A DNA stretch of 64,000 nt, taken from assembly GCA_029881795.1 (NCBI GenBank), contig JAOULX010000004.1, positions 62,001-126,000 of the forward strand, read 5' to 3'. Source of the DNA: Gammaproteobacteria bacterium (lineage in GTDB: Bacteria > Pseudomonadota > Gammaproteobacteria > SZUA-229). Below the pieces are notes generated by a model. The model was not told the origin of the DNA and ran no database searches. It saw only the letters and a program-made list of their open reading frames with translations. Below, piece after piece: positions 10,425 through 21,561 of the stretch. The number at the start of each line of letters is the position of its first letter. The first letter of the stretch is position 1. Position numbers and translations under genes: made by a program.

Positions 10425-11126
10425 TCACCAAGCTATGATCGTACCATCTATATCATAAAATGCACCACTGTCTTGCATGCCGCTTGTTTCAACAATGTTA
10501 AAGATATTAACCACAGACTCCTGTGTATCTATTTCTGCATTCGGGCCACCCATATCTGTTTTTACCCAGCCCGGGTGCATGGCTACAACACTTATGTTTC
10601 TGCTTTTAAGATCAATCGAAAGACTTTTAATCACCGCATTAAGTGCTGCTTTTGTAGAACGATATATATAACTGCCACCCGATGAATTATCAGCCATACT
10701 CGCCATCTTACTGCTCAGAGTTACAACTTTTTTCTCGCTACCGGATTCAAGATTATCGATAAAGGCTTCTGTCATTTTCATCGGACCGATGGTATTAATA
10801 CGAAACGTTGTCAGCCAGTTCTGTTCATCGGTTTTACCAAACTGATGTTCGGCAGAACCATAAACACCGGCATTATTGATAAGCCAGTCTATCGGCGTGT
10901 TTCGCAGCTCATAAGCCAGCGCCTGAATCTGCGCCGTTTCAGCAATATCCAGCACATGGACACTGACCTGCCCCGGTGTCAGTGATGCGACCTTAATCAG
11001 CTCATCTGCAGCGCCAGGCTGACGGCAGCAGGCATAAACCCGCCAGCCATTTTTTACCGACTGCCTGACCATTTGCAAACCGATGCCGCGGTTTGCACCG
11101 GTAATGAGTACAGATCGTGACATCAC
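10425..11126 (-). CDS. Short-chain dehydrogenase/reductase
   Basis: VLITGANRGIGLQMV, NNAG, YRSTKAALN. Confidence 0.92.
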   Translation of the reverse strand: MMSRSVLITGANRGIGLQMVRQSVKNGWRVYACCRQPGAADELIKVASLTPGQVSVHVLDIAETAQIQALAYELRNTPIDWLINNAGVYGSAEHQFGKTDEQNWLTTFRINTIGPMKMTEAFIDNLESGSEKKVVTLSSKMASMADNSSGGSYIYRSTKAALNAVIKSLSIDLKSRNISVVAMHPGWVKTDMGGPNAEIDTQESVVNIFNIVETSGMQDSGAFYDIDGTIIAW

Positions 11127-11141
11127 AATGCTCCGCTTTCT

Positions 11142-11927
11142 TTACCAGCCAGGAAGATATGCATTCTGATTGGCGTCCTGCTTTGTTTCAAGCTGAAGAA
11201 TTCTGGCATCAGATATTTTAAGTACATCAACGCTTGTTTTTCTTGTCTCGGCTAACGGGATAACACGGTCAAGACGGTCACCGACATAAACCAGCAGTTT
11301 TGCAGTTTCATCAATATCCGCATCTGCCGAGTAATTCACCACCGTCACTGTATATTGCTGGTCCTGTTGAACATTATTCAGGGTAATGGTTTCCGGTCCA
11401 AAACCTGACTGCTCATCCTGATCCAGTCTCGCTTCACCAGCCGCTCGCAGGTCTCTGTACGAGACATGAAAGCCATTACCGGTCAAATGCAGATCAAGAT
11501 CCTGTGGTTGTTCATTCCATTGCAGGATAAAGCGCATACTGTTTCCGGCCAGCGAGGGACTCAGTAACAGACGTTTGTTTAATACCGTACCGGCCGCAAC
11601 CTTGAGCACAGTGCTGATTGTTGTATAACCCTGTTTTGATACCTGCATCGGCATTTCTAAATCATCCGCCTGTAAAAAAGGTGCCATCGGCAGGGTCACA
11701 TAACCTTTTGCATCGGTCTGATAAACCAGTTTACCCAGTTGTACCTTCGCGCCTTCTATAATCTGGCAACTCACCGCGTCTTTAAATGACAGGATCAGTT
11801 TGTCATCCAGCTCAGAAAAGTTTTCAATTTCTCTGTACTCTTTTTTGTCCCAGCATGCTGCCTGCAACACTGGCGATATCATCATCGTTACCAATAAAAC
11901 AATCACTTTTACTAACTTCATTGTCAT
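11142..11927 (-). CDS. Secreted protein with carboxypeptidase-regulatory-like domain and YfaP/DUF2135-like C-terminus
   Basis: Signal peptide; IEGAKVQLGKLVYQTDAKGYVTLP; MRFILQWNEQPQDLDLHLTG. Confidence 0.65.
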   Translation of the reverse strand: MTMKLVKVIVLLVTMMISPVLQAACWDKKEYREIENFSELDDKLILSFKDAVSCQIIEGAKVQLGKLVYQTDAKGYVTLPMAPFLQADDLEMPMQVSKQGYTTISTVLKVAAGTVLNKRLLLSPSLAGNSMRFILQWNEQPQDLDLHLTGNGFHVSYRDLRAAGEARLDQDEQSGFGPETITLNNVQQDQQYTVTVVNYSADADIDETAKLLVYVGDRLDRVIPLAETRKTSVDVLKISDARILQLETKQDANQNAYLPGW

Positions 11928-11941
11928 ACCCTTTATATTAT

Positions 11942-14599
11942 TTATGCCTGCAGGCTTTTGTTTACTACTTCATAGACATCTTTTGCCAGATTTTCCAGCC
12001 CGGCAATTCTTTTAAGCTCAGCTTTCATTAAATCCTGACGCTTTGTATCAAAGCGTTGCCAGCGCCCCAGTGGCAATAACATGCGCGCCGCTATCTGCGG
12101 ATTGAGCTGATTCAACTCGATCACCAGATCTGCCAGCATCTGATATGCTTTGCCAGACAGATCATGGAAACAGACCGCATTAAGCTGACTCAATGCCGCA
12201 TATAGTGAACGTACCCGGTTTGGATTTGCCAGATCAAAGTCAGAATGTGACCTGAGCATTAAAATATCATCAAGACTGCCTTCGACAGTCGCCGTTGCCT
12301 GAACGGTAAACCATTTATCCAGCACCAGCGCATCATCCTTCCATTGCTGATAAAAATCCTCAATGATTAACTGACGCTGTTCACAAGGGTGATGACAAAT
12401 GGCCCTGAAGGCTGCCATTTGATCAGTCATATTGCTGGCATTACGGTATTGCGACAGTCCGAGCTGATGATTTTCTGTTAAACACATCAGGTAACTCAGA
12501 CAAACATTTTTCAAACTGCGTTGCCCCATCGCTTCCGCAGTCAGTTTATATTCACTGTTCTGATTACGCTGATAAACCGCTTTGAACTCGTCACTCAGTG
12601 CGCTCGCCAGTTCCGCGCGCATGAATTCGCGGACATGGTGTATCGCATCTACATCAATCACCGTCATCATTTCGGCCAGATAATCTTCTGACGGTAAAGT
12701 TAATGCTCTGGCCGCCAGTGCTTTATCGATTGACTGATCATTTAAAATGTTTCGACAGGCACTGATTAGTGCGGCGGGTACACTGAGAACGTCACCGGCC
12801 TGCTGCCGGCTGATCAGATTCAGCATAATATTCAGTGCCAGCCGCTGACCGGCATCCCAGCGATTAAATGCATCGCTATCATGCGCCATTAAAAATGCCA
12901 GATCTTCTTCACTCTGTTGCATCTGTAGTTTTACTGGCGCAGAGAAATCTCGTAGCAATGAAGCACGCGGTTTTTCGGTAATATTTTCAAAAACAAACTG
13001 CTGTTCTTTTTCTGTCAGCAGCAAAACGGTTTCGGTTTGCGCTTCGGCCTGAGAATCTGTCATCAGCGCCATGGCCTTACCATCTGCAGCCAGCAAACCC
13101 ATGCGCAACGGTATGACAAAGGCTTCTTTAGTCGGCTGCCCACTGGTTGGCGGACAATCCTGCCGACAGGTTAGTTTATACTGCTGTTTTTTAGCATCGT
13201 ATTCTTCGCTCACTGTCAGTACCGGTGTGCCGGCCTGATGATACCAGCGCTTAAACTGGTCCAGATCAGTAGCACTGGCATCCTGCATCGCAGCGACAAA
13301 ATCGTCGGTCGTCACTGCCTGTCCATCATGCCGTTCAAAATACAGATCCATGCCTTTACGGAAGTTTTCTGCCCCTAATAAAGTGTGAATCATACGAATC
13401 ACTTCCGCGCCTTTGTTATAAACGGTTACCGTATAGAAGTTGTTAATTTCAACGTAGGTGGATGGCTGAATCGGGTGCGACATCGGCCCTGCATCTTCAG
13501 CAAACTGACGGGTTCGCAACACCTTGACCTCATCAATCCGCTTGGCCGCATGTGATAGCATGTCGCCACTGAATTGCTGATCCCGAAACACCGTCAGGCC
13601 TTCTTTTAAGGTTAACTGAAACCAGTCGCGACAGGTGACACGATTACCACTCCAGTTATGGAAATATTCATGCCCAATCACGCCCTCAATATGCTCGTAA
13701 TCGACATCCGTCGCGGTGTCCTGACTGGCAAGGACAAATTTTGAATTAAAAACATTCAGTCCTTTGTTTTCCATTGCTCCCATATTAAAGTCATCGACCG
13801 CAACAATCATATAAATATCCAGATCGTATTCACGCCCAAAGACTTCTTCATCCCAGCGCATCGCATTTTTTAATGACAACATGGCATGATCACATTTATC
13901 CTTATTGTGATCCTCAACGTATATTTCTAATGCAATATCCCGACCCGACATGGTTTTAAAACTGTCTTTAATACAGGCCAGATCGCCAGCCACCAAAGCA
14001 AACAGATAGGTCGGTTTTTTAAAGGGATCCTCCCAGCTGACCCAATGGCGATTATCCTCGAGTTCACCGGATTCAATCAGGTTACCGTTGGACAGCAGCA
14101 CCGGATAACGGTCTTTATCGGCAACGATTGTAGTTCGATACGTTGCCATTACATCCGGCCGGTCGAGAAAATAAGTGATTTTACGAAAGCCTTCTGCTTC
14201 ACATTGTGTACAGAAATTACCACTGGACTGATACAAGCCTTCAAGAGAGGTATTCAACTGCGGTTTGATAAAGGTTTCGATAGACAGCTTAAAGTTTGCC
14301 GGCAGCGAGGAAATGCTTAACGAGCTGTCATCAACCACAAACTGATCAGACGAGACCGTATTGCCATCAAGCAATAGCTGTCCCAGCTGCAGCTCCTCTC
14401 CGTGTAAAACCAGTGCGGCGTTATCTGCCACATTCTGACGACGGCGGAACTCAATAACAGAAAGCACACGGCTTTGCTCTTCGCCCAGTTCAAAACGCAA
14501 CTCAACATGGTCAATCCAGTAATCTGGCTGTTGATATTCACTTAAATGTATCGTTTTTGGGTTTGCGTCTTTCATGCGGCAGGTCTTCCGGGGAGTCAA
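11942..14599 (-). CDS. pepN: Aminopeptidase N
   Basis: GAMENKGLN and HEYFHNWSGNRVTCRDWFQLTLKEGLT zinc motif; true start probably at internal MKDANPK. Confidence 0.95.
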   Translation of the reverse strand: MTPRKTCRMKDANPKTIHLSEYQQPDYWIDHVELRFELGEEQSRVLSVIEFRRRQNVADNAALVLHGEELQLGQLLLDGNTVSSDQFVVDDSSLSISSLPANFKLSIETFIKPQLNTSLEGLYQSSGNFCTQCEAEGFRKITYFLDRPDVMATYRTTIVADKDRYPVLLSNGNLIESGELEDNRHWVSWEDPFKKPTYLFALVAGDLACIKDSFKTMSGRDIALEIYVEDHNKDKCDHAMLSLKNAMRWDEEVFGREYDLDIYMIVAVDDFNMGAMENKGLNVFNSKFVLASQDTATDVDYEHIEGVIGHEYFHNWSGNRVTCRDWFQLTLKEGLTVFRDQQFSGDMLSHAAKRIDEVKVLRTRQFAEDAGPMSHPIQPSTYVEINNFYTVTVYNKGAEVIRMIHTLLGAENFRKGMDLYFERHDGQAVTTDDFVAAMQDASATDLDQFKRWYHQAGTPVLTVSEEYDAKKQQYKLTCRQDCPPTSGQPTKEAFVIPLRMGLLAADGKAMALMTDSQAEAQTETVLLLTEKEQQFVFENITEKPRASLLRDFSAPVKLQMQQSEEDLAFLMAHDSDAFNRWDAGQRLALNIMLNLISRQQAGDVLSVPAALISACRNILNDQSIDKALAARALTLPSEDYLAEMMTVIDVDAIHHVREFMRAELASALSDEFKAVYQRNQNSEYKLTAEAMGQRSLKNVCLSYLMCLTENHQLGLSQYRNASNMTDQMAAFRAICHHPCEQRQLIIEDFYQQWKDDALVLDKWFTVQATATVEGSLDDILMLRSHSDFDLANPNRVRSLYAALSQLNAVCFHDLSGKAYQMLADLVIELNQLNPQIAARMLLPLGRWQRFDTKRQDLMKAELKRIAGLENLAKDVYEVVNKSLQA

Positions 14600-14730
14600 T
14601 TAAAACAGACCCTGACTGTAGCATAAACACTTAAAAGGATAACCCCAAAGGGGAAGAAATAAGATAATTGATGGATAATGATAACAGCCGAATGCTGTAT
14701 CGTGTCACTGAAGTCGAGCCATTTTAAAAA

Positions 14731-14807
14731 TGGCGGAGCGGACGGGACTCGAACCCGCGACCCCCGGCGTGACAGGCCGGTATTCTAACCAACTGAACTA
14801 CCGCTCC
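14731..14807 (-). tRNA. tRNA-Asp (GTC)
   Basis: GGAGCGGTAGTTCAGTTGGTTAGAATACCGGCCTGTCACGCCGGGGGTCGCGGGTTCGAGTCCCGTCCGCTCCGCCA. Confidence 0.97.
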
Positions 14808-14813
14808 GTTTCT

Positions 14814-14889
14814 TGGTGGGTGGTGAGGGAGTCGAACCCCCGACATTCGCCTTGTAAGGGCGACGCTCTACCAGCTGAGCTAACCACCC
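14814..14889 (-). tRNA. tRNA-Val (TAC)
   Basis: GGGTGGTTAGCTCAGCTGGTAGAGCGTCGCCCTTACAAGGCGAATGTCGGGGGTTCGACTCCCTCACCACCCACCA. Confidence 0.97.
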
Positions 14890-15131
14890 TGATAGAAGGT
14901 GCAGAATAATATAGAGTTTCACTAATGTTAGCAATAACTATTTCAAGTTTTTTTAAGTTTTTGTTATATCGATGATTTTTCAGACAATGAATGGTGGTTT
15001 TTTGTACATCGTTTGCACTGGCAAGCTCCGCGTCTGCCACACAAATCGTACAGAATTAACAAACGGCCGCTTGCCTGCCTTTGATGATATTGATTGAAGC
15101 AAGGCCGACAACCGTTGCTGCTCGCAAGCTG

Positions 15132-15401
15132 TCAACTGTCCCGCGCAATCAATAAACATTTTTTTGCTCGGCTGAGTTTCTTAATCTCATATTCGCGTTT
15201 AGATGCAGCTGACCGTGATGCGCACGGCTCAGAATACAGCAGCGTTACAGGACGTCTGCTACGGGTATATTTAGCGCCATTGATATTATCGGTATTGTGC
15301 TGCTGCAAACGCTTCTCGGTATCCTTCGCGATGCCGGTATACAGGGTATCATCGGCACAACCCAGGATGTACACAAACCAGTCGTCGTTTTGCGCTGTCA
15401 T
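15132..15401 (-). CDS. GIY-YIG nuclease-superfamily protein (YhbQ-like)
   Basis: WFVYILGCADDTLYTGIAKDTEKRLQQHN. Confidence 0.9.
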   Translation of the reverse strand: MTAQNDDWFVYILGCADDTLYTGIAKDTEKRLQQHNTDNINGAKYTRSRRPVTLLYSEPCASRSAASKREYEIKKLSRAKKCLLIARDS

Positions 15402-15656
15402 TTTGTTCCGGTTTTATCGTTAAACAGGCCACAAAATACGTCATCCCGGCGTGATTAGCAAACAGCCATTATTGCCGCTCGGCGACAACGATTAGCTTGT
15501 AAAAAAACGAAAAGAAACTGAACAGAAGTTACTCATCACAAAGTCACGAAAAGCTGCAACAAGTTATGGTGAAAAAAGTATGGAGATAACAGGCCGGCTC
15601 GATAATAATACCGCCCCCACCGGCCAGTTATCTTGATGACTCAAAAACCTGTTTTT

Positions 15657-15884
15657 TTATTCCGCTTTATAGCCAGCGTCAGCCGGTGCATTTGTGGCTT
15701 CTGCTTCTTGTTGTTGTAAATCTTCCATGCAGGCACTGATGTAGCTTTCTAGTTGAGCATCAACAACACCTTCGGCAGCAGCCTCAGCATTACAGGCTTC
15801 CATGGCTGCTTCATTCTCGGCATAAGCTGCCTGAGAGAAGCCGATTAAAGTTGAAATAAGTAAAACTAAAACAGATATTTTCAT
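15657..15884 (-). CDS. Small secreted protein, unknown function (weak PsiF-repeat-like Cys spacing)
   Basis: Signal peptide; CNAEAAAEGVVDAQLESYISACMEDLQ. Confidence 0.6.
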   Translation of the reverse strand: MKISVLVLLISTLIGFSQAAYAENEAAMEACNAEAAAEGVVDAQLESYISACMEDLQQQEAEATNAPADAGYKAE

Positions 15885-16042
15885 GATGACTCCATTATTA
15901 ATAGTAATTTCACTGCCCTCCTTGTATCAACACAAGTGTTTAGCCAGCTTGTGCCTATATAACGACTTAATTGAAATTTTGTATAACAAAAAATAGCGAT
16001 TGTTTTAATGGAATAATTTGATTAATTAAGAGAAAATCAGCC

Positions 16043-16900
16043 ATGGACATCACCTTTATAAAAACGTTTCTTGAACTGAGTAAAACTCGGCATTTTGGCC
16101 GAACGGCTGAGACACTGTTTATTACACAGTCTGCAGTCAGTGCCCGCATACGCCAGCTTGAAGAACAACTAGGCGTTCAGTTACTGACGCGAGACAGAAA
16201 TAATATTCAACTGACAGCAGCCGGCATCCGCTTTCAACAACACGCCGAAAGTATCGTTTCCATCTGGAATATTGCACGTCAGGAAACGGCATTAAAAAGC
16301 GAGCAGAAAAAACTCATCAGCGTAGGCGGCATGTTCAGCTTGTGGGACAGCATACTGCCGGCCTGGTTAGCCGACATACGTTTGCATATGCCTGATATCG
16401 CAGTCCGCGCCGAAGCACTTGATGCAAACTCTCTGCTCAATAATTTACACGAAGGCACACTGGATCTTGCTTTCTTTTTCGAGCCACCAAGGACCAGTCA
16501 TACCTGCAGTGAAGAATGTGGCGAGCTTGAACTGGTCATGGTCAGCAACATGAAAAACCTTGAAGCCGCTTCTGCACTACAAACAGATGATTATATTCTT
16601 GTTGACTGGGGAACCGAATTTCTGAGCACCCATGCCCGACTATTTTCAGACGCAGCACCGGCCATTACCCACGTTAACCTTGGCCGACTGGCACTCGACC
16701 AGATTACCCGCTTCGGTGGCACTGCCTATTTAGCGCGCGACATGGCCAGCCCTTTTATTTCCAGCAAGCAGTTATTTTATGTTGATGACGCTCCGGTTAT
16801 AAAACGCAAATTCTATGTCACTCAAAACATTAACTCTCAGCGTAAAGAGCTGATTGATTCGGTTTTACAATCACTCAAAAACCTACCTACTGATGACTAA
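16043..16900 (+). CDS. LysR-family transcriptional regulator
   Basis: MDITFIKTFLELSKTRHFGRTAETLFITQSAVSARIRQLEEQLGVQLL HTH. Confidence 0.93.
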   Translation: MDITFIKTFLELSKTRHFGRTAETLFITQSAVSARIRQLEEQLGVQLLTRDRNNIQLTAAGIRFQQHAESIVSIWNIARQETALKSEQKKLISVGGMFSLWDSILPAWLADIRLHMPDIAVRAEALDANSLLNNLHEGTLDLAFFFEPPRTSHTCSEECGELELVMVSNMKNLEAASALQTDDYILVDWGTEFLSTHARLFSDAAPAITHVNLGRLALDQITRFGGTAYLARDMASPFISSKQLFYVDDAPVIKRKFYVTQNINSQRKELIDSVLQSLKNLPTDD

Positions 16901-17076
16901 TCGATGCAGTCAGGCATCAAATGCCGGCAGCTGATTGAAACAACTGAGATCGAGCCACCAAGCTTGTGTAGCACGAGTCATAACACGCATTATTCATATA
17001 CCAGGCAACAGCAAATGCTGTACAATCGCGCTCAAATTTTTTAATAAACCACGCAAACTGTGACAGGAGCCCCCTC

Positions 17077-17358
17077 ATGTTTGAAACCAATGAATATTTT
17101 GACGGCAAGGTAAAATCCATCGCTTTTCAGACCGAAACACTGCCCGCGACCGTTGGTGTCATGGCTGCCGGAGAATACGTTTTTAATACCGCTAAAAAAG
17201 AGAAGATGGTCGTCGTCAGTGGCGCATTAACAGTTAAACTGCCGAATCAAAGCAGCGAAGTAACCTATCTTGCGGGTGAGTCATTTGAGGTTGCTGCCGA
17301 CAGTGCATTTGATGTCAAAGTTAGCACTGATACCGCTTACCTGTGCCTATACAGTTAA
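17077..17358 (+). CDS. ppnP: Pyrimidine/purine nucleoside phosphorylase (DUF1255, YaiE-like)
   Basis: 93 aa cupin; [44 protein letters not shown]. Confidence 0.9.
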   Translation: MFETNEYFDGKVKSIAFQTETLPATVGVMAAGEYVFNTAKKEKMVVVSGALTVKLPNQSSEVTYLAGESFEVAADSAFDVKVSTDTAYLCLYS

Positions 17359-17400
17359 ATCGTTCTGCTGATAAGATAAGCAGAAAGGCCATGCATAATA

Positions 17401-18519
17401 CTACTTTGTCTGGCCTTTTAATCCGTTTTCAGACCTGTTTTTCTGATACTGCAATATCAACTCGATCCTATCCTCAGTTGCCGGATGGCTCGAAAAGAAA
17501 TCACTGACGGAACGCTTTGCTGACAGCCCATCCGATTGCAGGGTTTGCTGATCAGCCCGCTCAGATTTTTTGCTTTGCTCTGTATAATAGTCTTCCAAAC
17601 GCGCCATAACAGCGGCGAAATGCCGCGGCGAGATCCCGAACCGAGCTAACTGCTCAAGCGCAAAGACATCGGCCTCACGCTCAAACTCTCTGGAGTAAGA
17701 CAGATCCAGAATCAGTGTCGGTAAACCGGTTATTAAATCAAAACTATCAACGTCGCCAGTGATAAAAACAATCATTAAACTGAGCATTGTTCCCTGCAGT
17801 GCCCGGCGCACAATATGCCGGTGCTGCAAATGCCCCATTTCATGAAAAAAGACAGCCAGTAGCTCCTGATCGTTTTTAACCAGATTAACAAAATCATCGG
17901 TTAAAACGATTTCACCGCTTGGTAAAGCCAGCGCATTAGCCTGCATGCCAGAACGAAATACCAGCTTTGGATCCAGCTGTTGATAGTATCCAAGATAAGG
18001 CGCTATTAATTCTCGGATCTCTTTTTGCCTTGATGCAGGCAACGCAGACACTTCAAAAACCGTGCGGTCTAATACACTCAGACTACTGCCTAGTTTTTCT
18101 GAGGTAAAGCCGGGCAGATTAAAAGCAATCGCCTTTGCTGATGCCGGTATACCATACACAACACCTGCCCAGACCAGCATAATGGTAAACACCACTGAAA
18201 ACAAAATAAGCGGGATATTGGTTTCCAGTCTGTGTAACCGTGATGCTGAGCCACTGTACCGCCTGATCAGATCATCGACGGCATCATTATCATCTGTAAC
18301 AAACAGCTGCCCATCACCAAAACTGATTTCACGCGGGATATTTCCCAGACGCGATGCAATTTTCAGATCTGAAAACAGAAGATCCAACGATGACGATAAC
18401 GGATTCGTAGTGGACAGAAAAGAAACACGAACAGTCCCCGGTTGATCCGGAACAACTGCCAGCTGCGCCTGCAAGCTGGCAGTTGTTTTGCCGTCGTGGT
18501 AGTTACCGGTTATCTGCAT
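17401..18519 (-). CDS. M48-family metallopeptidase
   Basis: AVFFHEMGHLQHRHIVRR HExxH motif; SYSREFEREADVFAL. Confidence 0.9.
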   Translation of the reverse strand: MQITGNYHDGKTTASLQAQLAVVPDQPGTVRVSFLSTTNPLSSSLDLLFSDLKIASRLGNIPREISFGDGQLFVTDDNDAVDDLIRRYSGSASRLHRLETNIPLILFSVVFTIMLVWAGVVYGIPASAKAIAFNLPGFTSEKLGSSLSVLDRTVFEVSALPASRQKEIRELIAPYLGYYQQLDPKLVFRSGMQANALALPSGEIVLTDDFVNLVKNDQELLAVFFHEMGHLQHRHIVRRALQGTMLSLMIVFITGDVDSFDLITGLPTLILDLSYSREFEREADVFALEQLARFGISPRHFAAVMARLEDYYTEQSKKSERADQQTLQSDGLSAKRSVSDFFSSHPATEDRIELILQYQKNRSENGLKGQTK

Positions 18520-18525
18520 CGTTGG

Positions 18526-19581
18526 CTACATGCCAAAGTCAAAAACCTCACCAAACTGTTCACCCAGTGCGCTGATATTTTCTTTCTCAGCTGCGGCATG
18601 TGTATCCAGTGAACCGGCGGCATTCATAACCAGACAGGAGCACATGTATTTAGCCATACGTACTTTTGCGGCCGGCAAATACAGTCCCAATGTAATCAGT
18701 ATGAAAAAGGCGTTGGTTATAATAACTTTTGCTAAACCAGCCATCGTTAAATTTGCAGTAAAACCATGTTCACCCAGTATTGTACTGCGGTAGAACAGAT
18801 TGCTTGTTTCGACCATGAAATAGACAATCAAGCCAAAATAAATAACCGCCATCAGTACCGGTACAGAAAATGCCAGCGCCGGCACAAACACAGAAATCGC
18901 CCAGACAATAGCGCCAAACAGCAGACCGACTCCAATCATAATCAGAAAAATTATGCCGTAATCTTTATAACCGGCATTAAAATCAAATTTGCTGGTGCCA
19001 TAGGCCGAATTTTTAACCATGTATTCATTGACCTTAACAAAAACCAGCGGATAGAGAATACCTAATGTCAGCATACCCAGAAGAGGCCAGACATACATCA
19101 CCATAAATGCCTGTTTATAGCTGGCCGAAAAGCGAAACTGAATATTTTTATAGGCTGACATGCGATGATTGAAAGCCAGTGATTTATTCAGAAAATAAGG
19201 GAAAAGTAACAGTAACACCAGCAGTATCGCAATACCTGCAACAGGAGACAGCCCTGAAACAACACTGTATACAATGAATGCGCTAACCGCAATGACGCGT
19301 GCTTTAAGAATATTGATCGGATCGGCGAGATAACTGAAGCTTGTATTATCAAGTACCGTATTGGAATAAAAGTAGCGGCGGTTTCTGACTGTCGCCCAGG
19401 CAGAATAAATACCCAAGGTCAAAATCGTTAGTAATATATTAACGATCCATATTTTAAAATACTCCATGCCATTACCACGAAACTCAAAATTTAATTGATT
19501 CTGTATAGCCCTGTTATTTTCCATAAATTCCACCGTCGTTATTTTTTTATCGTATTTTGTCTGAATGCAGGTATAAGACAC
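18526..19581 (-). CDS. YjgN-family membrane protein (DUF898)
   Basis: Multiple TMs; FEFRGNGMEYFKIWIVNILLTILTLGIYSAWATVRNRRYFYSNT. Confidence 0.88.
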   Translation of the reverse strand: MSYTCIQTKYDKKITTVEFMENNRAIQNQLNFEFRGNGMEYFKIWIVNILLTILTLGIYSAWATVRNRRYFYSNTVLDNTSFSYLADPINILKARVIAVSAFIVYSVVSGLSPVAGIAILLVLLLLFPYFLNKSLAFNHRMSAYKNIQFRFSASYKQAFMVMYVWPLLGMLTLGILYPLVFVKVNEYMVKNSAYGTSKFDFNAGYKDYGIIFLIMIGVGLLFGAIVWAISVFVPALAFSVPVLMAVIYFGLIVYFMVETSNLFYRSTILGEHGFTANLTMAGLAKVIITNAFFILITLGLYLPAAKVRMAKYMCSCLVMNAAGSLDTHAAAEKENISALGEQFGEVFDFGM

Positions 19582-19758
19582 CCTGTTACCGGGCCTGCGA
19601 CTGTCTTTAAATGCAGCCTTTAATCCGTATTGATCTTTATACTATAGATAAGCATACCGGCTTTTACCAACTTATAATGGCGTGCTGTAAAAAGGCATGG
19701 TATCCGGCACTTCCCTACCGCTATTATCCTGTGCTTTTTTTACCAAACAGCGGACAAT

Positions 19759-19786
19759 AAAAAAGCCGTCATCTGACGGCTTTTTT
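19759..19786 (-). terminator. Intrinsic terminator of the ABC-F gene
   Basis: A6-GCCGTC-atct-GACGGC-T6, symmetric. Confidence 0.85.
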
Positions 19787-19813
19787 AGCCTTATACAATG
19801 TAATCAAGCGAGC

Positions 19814-21403
19814 TTATTTTTCCTGACTAGCCAGATACTCTTCATAACTACCGCTGAAGTTAACCACACCTGTCGGTGTTAACTCGATGATCCGGGTTGC
19901 CAGCGAAGACACGAATTCACGATCATGACTGACGAATATTAAGGTACCTTCATAATTATCCAGTGCCAGATTCAGGGCCTCAATAGATTCCATATCAAGG
20001 TGATTGGTTGGCTCATCCATTAACATCACATTGGGTTTTTGCTGCATGATTTTGCCGAACAACATACGGCCCTGTTCGCCACCGGATAATACTTTAACCG
20101 ATTTCTTGATATCATCGGCAGAAAACAGCATGCGACCCAGTGTGCCGCGAACAAACTGCTCATCAGCACCTTCCGGCTTCCACTGATCCATCCAGTCATA
20201 AACCAGCATATCTTTTTCAAAATCAGAGGCATGGTCCTGTGCATAATAGCCCATGGTGACATTTTCAGACCATTTAACATTTCCTGAATCCGGCTCAAGG
20301 TCACCATACAGACAGCGTAACAAGGTACTTTTACCAATACCATTCGGGCCGATAATGGCTATACGCTCACCCACTTCAACCATCATATTAATATCACTGA
20401 ACAGTGTTTCACCGTCAAAGCCTTTGCTTAACTCTTCAACTTCCAGCGCCAGACGGAATAATTTCTTTTCCTGATCAAAACGAATAAACGGGCTGACACG
20501 ACTTGAAGGCTTGATATCATCCAGTTTAATTTTTTCCATCTGCTTGGCACGTGATGTAGCCTGCTTGGCTTTTGACGCATTGGCTGAGAAGCGACTAACG
20601 AAGGCCTGTAATTCCGCGATCTGAGCTTTTTTCTTGGCATTGTCTGATAACTGACGCTCACGAACCTGAGTTGAAGCCGTCATATAATCATCATAATTAC
20701 CCGGATACATACGAATTTCACCAAAATCGAGATCAGCCATATGGGTGCAGACACTGTTCAGGAAATGACGATCATGCGAGATGATAATCATCGTGCACTG
20801 ACGTTCATTAAGGATGTTTTCAAGCCAGCGAATGGTGTTGATATCAAGGTTATTGGTCGGCTCATCCAGCAACATGATATCGGGATCAGCAAACAGCGCC
20901 TGGGCCAGCAAAACGCGCAGCTTCCAGCCGGGTGCAACGGCACTCATCAGACCGTTGTGCTGTTCCAGTGGAATTTCCAGACCTAATAATAATTCACCGG
21001 CACGCGATTCAGCGGTATAGCCATCGAGCTCGGCAAATTCAACTTCCAGCTCTGCCACTTTCATGCCGTCGTCTTCACTCATATCCGGCAATGAGTAAAT
21101 GCGGTCACGCTCTTTTTTTACCTGCCATAAACGCTCATCACCCATAATCACGGTATCGAGTACGGTAAACTCCTCATAGGCAAACTGATCCTGACGCAAT
21201 TTGCCCACTGTTTCGTCGGCATCAACCGATACAACGCCTGCCGTCGGATCCAGATCGCCACCCAGTATTTTCATAAAGGTCGATTTACCACAGCCATTGG
21301 CACCAATCAGGCCATAGCGATTATTATTGGCAAATTTAACAGAGACGTTTTCAAATAATGGCTTAGCACCAAATTGCATTGTGATATTGGCTGTTGAGAT
21401 CAA
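19814..21403 (-). CDS. ABC-F family ATPase (YbiT-like)
   Basis: Two ABC domains, [12 protein letters not shown] and [26 protein letters not shown], no TMs. Confidence 0.93.
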   Translation of the reverse strand: MISTANITMQFGAKPLFENVSVKFANNNRYGLIGANGCGKSTFMKILGGDLDPTAGVVSVDADETVGKLRQDQFAYEEFTVLDTVIMGDERLWQVKKERDRIYSLPDMSEDDGMKVAELEVEFAELDGYTAESRAGELLLGLEIPLEQHNGLMSAVAPGWKLRVLLAQALFADPDIMLLDEPTNNLDINTIRWLENILNERQCTMIIISHDRHFLNSVCTHMADLDFGEIRMYPGNYDDYMTASTQVRERQLSDNAKKKAQIAELQAFVSRFSANASKAKQATSRAKQMEKIKLDDIKPSSRVSPFIRFDQEKKLFRLALEVEELSKGFDGETLFSDINMMVEVGERIAIIGPNGIGKSTLLRCLYGDLEPDSGNVKWSENVTMGYYAQDHASDFEKDMLVYDWMDQWKPEGADEQFVRGTLGRMLFSADDIKKSVKVLSGGEQGRMLFGKIMQQKPNVMLMDEPTNHLDMESIEALNLALDNYEGTLIFVSHDREFVSSLATRIIELTPTGVVNFSGSYEEYLASQEK

Positions 21404-21561
21404 GGTATTTATCCAGTATAGGGCTTAAACGAAATCAACAGCCAGAGAGACTTAAGGCTGCCGAAGAAAATCCAGGCCGCATTGTAGCAGAATTAGCGGC
21501 CGATTTAGCTTAAAATACATTTTTTCTTCAGCCGGGCCCACGAGCCCTATATTACGTCGCT

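Noticed and set aside
14045-14320. Antisense ORF within pepN (and similar antisense ORFs in ABC-F, rapA, pheT, kinase genes)
   Set aside because: Lie opposite well-supported conserved genes with no independent evidence
14798-15040. ORF ending VVSSAGRASPLQGECRGFDSLTTHQETER
   Set aside because: Reads through tRNA-Val on its sense strand; tRNA explains the sequence
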